Below are positions 58,304-64,000 of a DNA stretch of 64,000 nt, one piece after another. How positions within the stretch are numbered: position 1 is the first letter of the stretch; each line of letters opens with the position of its first letter. The notes beneath the pieces are model-generated. The model saw nothing but the letters and a program-made list of their open reading frames with translations. It searched no databases and was not told the origin of the DNA. The position numbers and the translations under genes are program-made. The stretch covers positions 2,170,001 through 2,234,000 of the forward strand of contig OZ244906.1 in assembly GCA_965221655.1 (NCBI GenBank), given 5' to 3'. This DNA is from Bin107 sp965221655. Lineage in GTDB: Bacteria; UBA8248.

Positions 58304-59397
58304 GCCTCGTCCTCGAGGTAGCCGCTCAGCGCCTCGCGGATGAAGCCCTCGGGATGACCCTCGCGAATGAGCATCAGCCCCTCGGCGAGACACTCCAGCT
58401 TTCGGCGCTCGCGGTCGAGGCGGGTCTGTCCCTTGCGGCTGAGGAGTCTTTCCACGTCGTCCAGCGGCGCACCCTCGATCGCCCACTTGAGACCCGTTTG
58501 CAGAAGCGGATCGCGTATGGCGGCGAGGTGGGCCTCCATCGCGTCGCTGCCCTCTCTGGCGGCGAGGTCGGCGAGGTCCACGCACAGGGAGATGATGTCG
58601 GCGGCGGCCTGGGCAGAGGGCGAGAAGCGCACGCCGGGCAGGCGCTCGTAGTCCGCCTCGCCCTCGGGCAGGAAGGCGACGAGCCGCGCGCGGGTGCGCT
58701 CCGCGCTCGCGCCCTCCAGTATCGAGAGCACGCCCTCGATGGCAATCTCCTTGTTGCGCTCCATCGCGCCCAGGGAGGACTCGATTTGGCGCGTGAAGAT
58801 CATCTCGGCCTCCTGGAGGGGGGCCTGATCCACGAGCATCCGCAACCCCACCGAAAAGATGCCGTTCGGGCTGCGCTCCAGGGCCGGCTCGAGCGAGAGC
58901 AGGCCGTGGCGCTGCGCGCGGTCGGCCAGGGCGGCGATGAGCGAAACCGTTCGCTCGGCGCGACTCTCGGGGTCGTGGAACGAGGCGAGCTCCTCTTCGA
59001 GCGCGCGCTCCAGCGGGGGAATGGCGTCGTCGGCAGGACCCTCGAAGGTAATATCCCCATGCTGCTCCATGGCGTAGGCGGTCTCCATCAACACCTGGCG
59101 CGCCTCATCCACTCCGCCGGGGCCGACTTCTCCCGCGGCCGGCCGCGTGATTTCCTCGTGGAGGCGGGCCGCGTTTTTCGCCGATACGTTTTTGAGCACC
59201 CGCTCCACCACGCGCGGCTGGGCGTCGCGCAGGGCGAGGGCCAAAACATCGAGGTCCATGCGTTCGATAACGCGCCTGAGCGCGCGGCCCGACATCCGCG
59301 CGAAGGGCGTGAGGTCGGAAACCTCGCCGGGGGAGAAGAACGGGCGTCCTCCTTCCTCGGGACCGCCCTCCGTCCAGCCTTCGCGATCAAGGTTCAT
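58300..59397 (-). CDS. FliG-like plus double MotA-like soluble protein
   Basis: A 365-residue protein without any hydrophobic segment. Residues about 38-115 match a FliG C-terminal-like unit: a helix MDLDVLALALRDAQPRVVERVL, then NVSAKNAARLHEEI, then DEARQVLMETAYAMEQHGDI. Residues about 151-245 then match cytoplasmic MotA: LADRAQRHGLLSLEPALE, FSVGLRMLVDQAPLQEAEMIF, ERNKEIAIEGVLSILEGASAE and LVAFLPEGE. The two transmembrane helices that normally sit between these two halves are missing. Residues about 268-362 repeat the same layout more weakly (REGSDAMEAHLA, LLQTGLKWAIEGAPLDDVERLL, ERRKLECLAEGLMLIREG). ATG at 59397 has GGAG 6 nt upstream. No flagellar gene is nearby. Confidence 0.72.
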   Translation of the reverse strand: MNLDREGWTEGGPEEGGRPFFSPGEVSDLTPFARMSGRALRRVIERMDLDVLALALRDAQPRVVERVLKNVSAKNAARLHEEITRPAAGEVGPGGVDEARQVLMETAYAMEQHGDITFEGPADDAIPPLERALEEELASFHDPESRAERTVSLIAALADRAQRHGLLSLEPALERSPNGIFSVGLRMLVDQAPLQEAEMIFTRQIESSLGAMERNKEIAIEGVLSILEGASAERTRARLVAFLPEGEADYERLPGVRFSPSAQAAADIISLCVDLADLAAREGSDAMEAHLAAIRDPLLQTGLKWAIEGAPLDDVERLLSRKGQTRLDRERRKLECLAEGLMLIREGHPEGFIREALSGYLEDEA

Positions 59398-59448
59398 TTT
59401 CTCTTCTCCGGAACTTTTCCGGGCGGGGAGTCGCCCGCGGCTGCTCTA

Positions 59449-61089
59449 TCAATTCTCCTCGGCCAGCTTGGGCGGCTGCACCGAGCGGTTCACATAAAAC
59501 TGCTGTGCGATGGAGAGCAGGTTGTTCACCAGCCAGTAGATCACCAGACCCACGGGCACGGGATAGAAGACGAACATGGCCGTGAAAACGACGGGCATGA
59601 GCATCATCATCTTCGCCTGGGTGGGGTCTCCCGCGGTGGGCGTCATCTTCTGCTGCAAGAACATCGATGCACCCATGAGAATCGTGTAGACGTGGTAGGG
59701 GTCCTGCACAGAGAGGTCCTGCACCCAGCCGAAAAACGGCGCGTCGCGCAGTTCTATCGACACCAAAAGCGCCTCGTAGAGGCCGAAGAACACCGGAATC
59801 TGGATGAGCATGGGCAGACAGCCCATCATGGGGTTGACCTTGTGTTCCTTGTAAAGAGCCATGGTCTGCTCGTTGAGCTTGTTCTTGTCGTCCTTGTATA
59901 TCTCGCGCAACTGGGTGACGCGCGGCTGGAGCTTTTGCATCTCCTTCATGTTGCGCATGCTGACGTGCGTGAGGGGGTAGAAGATGATCTTGACCAGTAT
60001 GGTCAGCAGAATGATCGCCACCCCCCAGTTGCCGGCGATGCCGTGAAAAAAGCGCAGGACGGACATGAGCGGCTTGGCGATGAACGAGAACATGCCGTAG
60101 TCGAGCGAATCCTCGAGGCCGACCCCCAGGCGCGAGAGGTGTTCGACCGTTTTCGGCCCCACGTAGACGTCGAAGACGGCCTCGACGCTGCGCCCCTGCG
60201 AGAGCGGCACGATGGCGGCGTATTCGCTCGCATCGCCCACCTTGCCGAGCAGGCGCACTTCCGCCCCGCCCGCCCCGCTGCGGGGAATGAGGGCAGCGAT
60301 GAAGTGCTTCGATTGAAGCGAGGTCCACTTCATGTTCGCGCCGTGGGTTACGACCTTGCCCTCCTCGGGGTAGTCGTATTCAATCTCGCCCTTCACGAAG
60401 CTCATCGGTCCCTCGATGACGCCTCCGTAGGTGTTGCCGTCGCTTCCGCCCACGCGCGGCCCCCACACGACGCCGATGGCTTCGGTGGCTTCGGGCCGCG
60501 TCACGCGAATGGTGGTGCGCACGTTGTAGTCGCCGTGGCGGAAAACGAGCGTCTTCTCCGCTGAGAGGCCGTCCGCCCCCCGGTAGACGAAGCGCACCCT
60601 GCCCTCGGGGTTCGCGCTCGAGAGCGCGAGGTCGCCGCCCTCCACCTCGTAGGAGGCCTCATTGAGCCGCTGGGCCGTCTTGCCTCCCCAGAAGAAAAGG
60701 GGGCGCACGTCGGCGCGGCCCGCGGGCACGAGTTCCACGAAGTTTTGCTCGCCCTGCCTGTAGCCCGAAAGACGTGCGGACAAAAAGCCCGCGCCGCGGT
60801 TCGTGAATTCATAGACAGCGTCGCCGATGTCCACGCGAACGCGCCGCTGGGGGGCGGTGGCGGTGGGCGCGGCGACGGGGGGTGCGGGCGCCCGGGAGCC
60901 GGTGGCCGCGGGCGCCTGGAGCGGTGCGCTGGCCGCGCTCGTGCCCGGGGCTTTCTCCGCAGCCGCGCGCGCACGGGCGGCCTCTTGTTTCTGGGTCTGC
61001 TCCTCTTCCATCGGCCCGACGACGTAGAGTTGCCAGCCGATGAGTACCGCCATCGAGAGCACGGCGGCGAGAATCGCGTTTTTTTCCAT
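59449..61089 (-). CDS. yidC: Membrane protein insertase YidC
   Basis: A 546-residue inner-membrane insertase. The N-terminal anchor (NAILAAVLSMAVLIGWQLYVVG) is followed by a Pro/Ala-rich linker and a large periplasmic domain to about residue 330. The catalytic 60 kDa-type core then begins with YGMFSFIAKPLMSVLRFFHG. It contains VNPMMGCLPMLIQIPVFFGLYEALLVSIELR near 445 and ends in a short PPKLAEEN tail. ATG at 61089 is the start. It follows yidD and rnpA in the usual order; the downstream jag gene is missing. Confidence 0.95.
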   Translation of the reverse strand: MEKNAILAAVLSMAVLIGWQLYVVGPMEEEQTQKQEAARARAAAEKAPGTSAASAPLQAPAATGSRAPAPPVAAPTATAPQRRVRVDIGDAVYEFTNRGAGFLSARLSGYRQGEQNFVELVPAGRADVRPLFFWGGKTAQRLNEASYEVEGGDLALSSANPEGRVRFVYRGADGLSAEKTLVFRHGDYNVRTTIRVTRPEATEAIGVVWGPRVGGSDGNTYGGVIEGPMSFVKGEIEYDYPEEGKVVTHGANMKWTSLQSKHFIAALIPRSGAGGAEVRLLGKVGDASEYAAIVPLSQGRSVEAVFDVYVGPKTVEHLSRLGVGLEDSLDYGMFSFIAKPLMSVLRFFHGIAGNWGVAIILLTILVKIIFYPLTHVSMRNMKEMQKLQPRVTQLREIYKDDKNKLNEQTMALYKEHKVNPMMGCLPMLIQIPVFFGLYEALLVSIELRDAPFFGWVQDLSVQDPYHVYTILMGASMFLQQKMTPTAGDPTQAKMMMLMPVVFTAMFVFYPVPVGLVIYWLVNNLLSIAQQFYVNRSVQPPKLAEEN

Positions 61090-61115
61090 GGTGTAGGGCG
61101 CCTCAGCCGGGTGCG

Positions 61116-61379
61116 TCAGGGAACCGGATCGTGTCCCCCGGGGTGAAATGGGTGGCAGCGTCCTATCCGGCGGACGGTGAGCCGCAGAGCACGCAGGGGC
61201 GCGTGGCGGCGGAACGCTTCCAGTGCATAGCGAGAACAAGAAGGCGAGAAGCGGCACTCGCCCGGCAACACGGGAGACAAGACGAGTTGATACCCCCGAA
61301 TCAGGAAAATCGCCAGCGTGCTTGCGGCGCGCGAGAAAAAGCCCGCCTCAAGATCGTCCCTTTTCGCGCAAAGCGTCAT
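61116..61379 (-). CDS. yidD: Membrane protein insertion efficiency factor YidD
   Basis: A YidD-like protein of about 87 residues. The hallmark IRGYQLVLSPVLPGECRFSPSCSRYALEAF is near residues 25-54, with its three Cys residues, and GRCHPFHPGGHDPVP closes the chain. ATG at 61379 is taken; the next upstream ATG (61397) gives six extra residues. It overlaps the rnpA 3' end by about 30 nt and lies 26 nt upstream of yidC, as in the standard rpmH-rnpA-yidD-yidC cluster. Confidence 0.9.
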   Translation of the reverse strand: MTLCAKRDDLEAGFFSRAASTLAIFLIRGYQLVLSPVLPGECRFSPSCSRYALEAFRRHAPLRALRLTVRRIGRCHPFHPGGHDPVP

Positions 61380-61689
61380 GGAATGCTCTTTCGACATCCT
61401 CCAGCCTCGCCTCCGCAATCGGGCTTCGCGCCACAACCACGATGTCTGCGCCCTCGGTGAGGTGAGAAGCCCGGCGCCGAAAAACCTCACGCAAAAGGCG
61501 TTTGGCGCGGTTTCTCTCCACAGCGCCCCCCACCCGTCGCGACGCGACGATGCCGAGGCGCGCTTTGCCCCCGGTGGGAAGAACGTGCAGCGAAAAGTAT
61601 CGACACGCGCGCTTGCGGCCCCTGCGCAGGACGGCGGCGAACTCGCTTCCCCTGCGAATGCGCCGCTCCGGCGGGAAGCCCTCGGCCAT
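61348..61689 (-). CDS. rnpA: Ribonuclease P protein component
   Basis: A 113-residue basic protein subunit of RNase P that helps process tRNA 5' ends. The start is ATG 61689. It has RIRRGSEFAAVLRRGRKRACRYFSLHVLP, then the RNR-like core GGAVERNRAKRLLREVFRRR near residue 53 and ADIVVVARSPIAEAR. The basic composition and position between rpmH and yidD are typical. Confidence 0.93.
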   Translation of the reverse strand: MAEGFPPERRIRRGSEFAAVLRRGRKRACRYFSLHVLPTGGKARLGIVASRRVGGAVERNRAKRLLREVFRRRASHLTEGADIVVVARSPIAEARLEDVERAFHDALREKGRS

Positions 61690-61715
61690 CTATGCGCCCC
61701 GGGGCGACGCGCCCC

Positions 61716-61856
61716 TCAGGCGGAGACGCCCAGGCGCTTGCGGCCCTTCGCGCGCCTGCGCCTGATGATCGCGCGGCCGCCCACGGTCCGCATGCGGCGG
61801 CGAAATCCGTGCGTCTTCACCCGCTTTCTTCTGTTCGGCTGGTAGGTTCTCTTCAC
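61716..61856 (-). CDS. rpmH: Ribosomal protein L34
   Basis: A 46-residue protein of the large ribosomal subunit: VKRTYQPNRRKRVKTHGFRR, then TVGGRAIIRRRRAKGRKRL and the end GVSA. The GTG at 61856 has GGAG 7 nt upstream; a TTG one codon earlier is less well spaced. The gene lies 26 nt upstream of rnpA and is the first gene of the minus-strand cluster next to dnaA. Confidence 0.95.
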   Translation of the reverse strand: MKRTYQPNRRKRVKTHGFRRRMRTVGGRAIIRRRRAKGRKRLGVSA

Positions 61857-62221
61857 CAAAAAGCTCCGCGCGCGGGCAAGCCCTCCACGGGCCGCCGCGC
61901 AAGGACGAACGACGCTTCCTCAATAAGCCGGAAGCCGGGCGTAAGGTAGCCACCAAAGTCGCGCTTGTCAAGAACCCCGCAGCCACACGAGAGGGCGCGC
62001 GCGTTTTGCGCCCGCAGAGGAAAAGGGCATTTTGCGCGCAAATCGGGAAAAATCGGGGCGGTCGCTTTTTTTCTGTGGAAAAGCGTTGCTTACGCTTCGG
62101 TTTTGTGGAAAAATGCCTCCATCGGGTCGGCTTTCGCATACGCCCTGGTGGAAAAACTCGTCCGCACGCGCTTCGAGCCGTCCCTCCTCCGCGCGGACGA
62201 CCAAACGAGCGGCTCTTGTTC
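61857..62221. other. rpmH-dnaA divergent intergenic region
   Basis: No gene. It separates divergent rpmH and dnaA. The GC-rich part near rpmH changes at 62060-62120 to a stretch with two TGTGGAAAA repeats and an inverted repeat, listed separately. It should contain both promoters. Nothing else is recognised. Confidence 0.6.
62074..62112. promoter_or_regulatory. DnaA-box-like repeats upstream of dnaA
   Basis: Two copies of TGTGGAAAA (62074-62082 and 62104-62112), 30 bp apart in the same orientation, read TTTTCCACA on the other strand: one mismatch from the TTATCCACA DnaA box. Between them, AAGCGT and ACGCTT form an inverted repeat (62081-62097). This fits autoregulation of dnaA or part of the origin. 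Confidence 0.5.
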
Positions 62222-63559
62222 ATGGCGAATATCTGGGAATCGTGCACGAAAAAAATCCAGGAAGAAGTGTCTCTTCAGGCGTTCGAGCGGTGGTTTTCGG
62301 GCATTGAGGAGGTGGAGGCAAGTGAATCCTCGCTCACGATTCGCGCCCCCGACCCCTTTACGGCGAACACCCTGCGCACGCGCTATTGGGGCATCATCAC
62401 GGACGTGCTCAGAGAAGAAGCCGGACGCGAGGTCGACCTCCATCTCCTGGTGAAAAAAAACGGGTCGGCGCCGACGAACGGGGTGGTTGAGCGGCCCCAG
62501 GCGACCGAGGCGCCCCCCTCCCCGCCCGAGCGGCCCGATTTCCTGAACCCCAAGTACCGCTTCGACAACTTCGTAATCGGTGGGGCGAACGAGTTCGCGC
62601 ACGCCTGCAGCCTCCGGGTGGCACAGGGTCTCGGAATCGCCCACAACCCGCTTTTCATCTACGGCGGGGTGGGGCTCGGCAAGACGCACCTGCTGCACGC
62701 CATTGCCCACCAAATCGTCGACACGATGCCGAAAACGCGTGTGGTTTACACGTCTTCAGAGAGCTTCATCAACGAACTCATCGCCTCGATTCGGCGCGAC
62801 AGGATGTCCGCGTTCCGGAGCAAGTACCGAAAAGCCGACGTGCTCATGATAGACGACGTGCAATTTATCGCGGGCAAGGAGCGCACCCAGGAGGAGTTTT
62901 TCTTCACCTTCAACTCCCTGCACGAAAACAGAAAGCAGATCGTCATCACGAGCGACAAGGTGCCCCACGATATCGTGGGTCTCGAAGATCGTCTGCGCTC
63001 GCGCTTCCAGAGCGGGATGATGGCCGACATCGGCGCGCCTGATTTCGAGACCAAGGTGGCCATCCTCCAGAAGAAGGCCGGCGAGGAGGGTTTTTCCCTC
63101 GACAGGGACGTTGCTCACTACATCGCTGAGAAGGTGCGCTCGAACGTGCGCGAACTGGAAGGCTGCCTGATCAAGCTCTACATCCACGCCTCACTGCGCG
63201 GCAACGGCGACATCGACCTGCCCGTCGCCCAGGAGGTGCTCCGCGACGTGATACGGGATCGCTCGCGCCACTCCTCGGTAGACCACATTCAGCGCATCGT
63301 CGCCGAGCACTTCCAGATACGACTCACCGATCTCAAGTCAAAGAATCGCTCGCGGTGCTTCGCCGTGCCGCGCCAGATAGCCATGTTCCTCGCGCGCCAG
63401 ATCACCAACGCCTCCACGACCGAAATCGGCCTGCGCTTCGGGGGTAAGGATCACTCCACGGTCATCCACTCGACCAAAAAAATCGAGGGGCTGCTCAAGA
63501 CCGACAGCGCACTCGCAAGCACCATCCACACCCTCCGGCAAAAAATCGACATGTCCTGA
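62222..63559 (+). CDS. dnaA: Chromosomal replication initiator DnaA
   Basis: A 445-residue AAA+ initiator. Domain I starts MANIWESCTKKIQEEVSLQAFERWF. The Walker A is IYGGVGLGKTHLLHAIAH near 148, Walker B VLMIDDVQFIAG near 212, and VTSDKVPHDIVGLEDRLRSRFQSGM-type sensor residues near 247. The domain IV HTH is near 405-430 (REITNAS-type: ARQITNASTTEIGLRFGGKDHSTVIHSTKKIE), with the signature DHSTV. ATG at 62222 is used. recF follows after 240 nt; dnaN is not between them. Confidence 0.96.
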   Translation: MANIWESCTKKIQEEVSLQAFERWFSGIEEVEASESSLTIRAPDPFTANTLRTRYWGIITDVLREEAGREVDLHLLVKKNGSAPTNGVVERPQATEAPPSPPERPDFLNPKYRFDNFVIGGANEFAHACSLRVAQGLGIAHNPLFIYGGVGLGKTHLLHAIAHQIVDTMPKTRVVYTSSESFINELIASIRRDRMSAFRSKYRKADVLMIDDVQFIAGKERTQEEFFFTFNSLHENRKQIVITSDKVPHDIVGLEDRLRSRFQSGMMADIGAPDFETKVAILQKKAGEEGFSLDRDVAHYIAEKVRSNVRELEGCLIKLYIHASLRGNGDIDLPVAQEVLRDVIRDRSRHSSVDHIQRIVAEHFQIRLTDLKSKNRSRCFAVPRQIAMFLARQITNASTTEIGLRFGGKDHSTVIHSTKKIEGLLKTDSALASTIHTLRQKIDMS

Positions 63560-63576
63560 ACGAAACGTGGAAAGGA

Positions 63577-63798
63577 TTGTGGACAACGATGTCGAAATCT
63601 TCATGCCCACCGCCACCTTGTGAACAAATCAGCATTTCTCAAGCAACGTCCACACAAAAACCCACACCACGCCGCGCGGACAATTCGTTTATTTTCAGTC
63701 GCTCGCAAAGTTCTTCACACTATCCCCGCCACTACTGCCTCTACTATCTTTTCTAGTTTTATATAAAGAAGAATAAGGAACCTGGGGAATATCTCACC
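63577..63798. other. Probable origin of replication (oriC)
   Basis: The dnaA-recF gap holds three DnaA-box-like sites: TTGTGGACAA (63577-63586), TTGTGAACAA (63618-63627) and ACGTCCACA (63646-63654). They differ by one, one and two bases from TTATNCACA. Then comes an AT-rich stretch, densest at 63740-63777 with TTTTCTAGTTTTATATAAAG. An unwinding element beside boxes fits oriC. No GATC clustering was counted. Confidence 0.6.
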
Positions 63799-64000
63799 TT
63801 GCGCCTCGTGAATCTCATACTCAGAAACTTTAGAAACTACGAGCGGCTCGAGCTGCGCCCACACCCGGACTTCAACTACCTGTTCGGCGAAAACGGGGCG
63901 GGCAAGACGAATTTCCTCGAAGCCGTTTACTACCTCTCGCACCTGCGTTCGTTCAGGCGGGTATCGAGAGAGAATATGGTTGCCCACGAAAGCGAGGGAA
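63799..64000 (+). CDS. recF: DNA replication and repair protein RecF (5' part)
   Basis: The first 67 codons of RecF. They read LRLVNLILRNFRNYERLELRP, then the Walker A FGENGAGKTNFLEAVYYLSHLRSFRR near residue 33-58, which is diagnostic. The TTG at 63799 with GGGGA upstream is the likely start; GTG 9 nt later is possible. The gene runs off the right edge. RecF loads RecA at gaps; here it directly follows dnaA. Confidence 0.9.
   Translation, partial: MRLVNLILRNFRNYERLELRPHPDFNYLFGENGAGKTNFLEAVYYLSHLRSFRRVSRENMVAHESEG

Noticed and set aside
58354..60564. Long plus-strand frame (736 aa)
   Set aside because: Antisense shadow of the FliG/MotA-like gene and yidC.
1..64000. tRNA-Sec, other tRNAs, rRNA, CRISPR or insertion sequences
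   Set aside because: I scanned for cloverleaf-type T-loops, spaced repeats and transposase motifs and saw none; short RNA genes could still have been missed by eye.

Overview
This is a high-GC, gene-dense bacterial chromosome segment around the replication origin of what looks like an uncultivated Gram-negative organism. That reading rests on YidC with a large periplasmic domain, tandem MATE pumps, an MscS channel, exported TPR and thioredoxin proteins, and nadA/nadC. Gene content (UGSC protein, MmgE/PrpD, many cupins, DinB-like proteins, CoA-ester enzymes) recalls Tectomicrobia, Rokubacteria, SAR324 or deltaproteobacterial metagenome bins. I cannot fix the phylum from the sequence.

Layout. 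1-11.5 kb: partial threonine synthase, metallo-beta-lactamase-fold protein, PQQ-propeller protein, kinase, MFS carrier, an isolated dnaN, a PIG-L deacetylase, a complete tungstate-type ABC transporter (tupCBA) and small regulatory/cupin genes, then MmgE/PrpD. 12-15.9 kb: nadA-nadC, a cupin and an FAH-family hydrolase. 15.9-34 kb: MscS channel, two overlapping MATE genes, IMPase, FAD oxidoreductase, DUF3604, DinB-like, HAD, SDR and cysteine-dioxygenase-like genes, acyl-CoA dehydrogenase and two enoyl-CoA hydratases. 34-42 kb: a UGSC protein divergent from a lone molybdenum hydroxylase large subunit, then four tandem paralogues of unknown function. 42-47.4 kb: OsmC, Bcp, NadE, cupins, a nitrilase-fold amidase and a DsrE protein. 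47.4-64 kb: the origin region, with bactofilin, parB, parA, two parS sites, mnmG, mnmE, a later block (galT-like, capA, thioredoxin, SDRs, methyltransferase, a FliG/MotA-like soluble protein), yidC-yidD-rnpA-rpmH, dnaA, a probable oriC and the start of recF.

The main discovery is selenocysteine use. Three genes that look split by an in-frame TGA are each interrupted exactly at a catalytic or redox cysteine position: the PCHR acceptor of an O6-methylguanine-DNA methyltransferase (PUHR), the first Cys of a secreted thioredoxin CxxC (UGTC), and the UGSC motif. Each TGA is followed within 6-32 nt by a perfect short hairpin compatible with a bacterial SECIS, and each frame continues with family-conserved sequence to a normal stop. 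The seleno-methyltransferase is the most striking. A second unusual object is a membrane-free protein that joins a FliG-like domain to two copies of the cytoplasmic part of MotA (58300-59397). A third is the four-gene paralogue array at 37354-41555.

No rRNA, tRNA, CRISPR array, insertion sequence or phage gene was recognised. selA, selB, selC and selD are not in this window, so the Sec machinery must be elsewhere in the genome.
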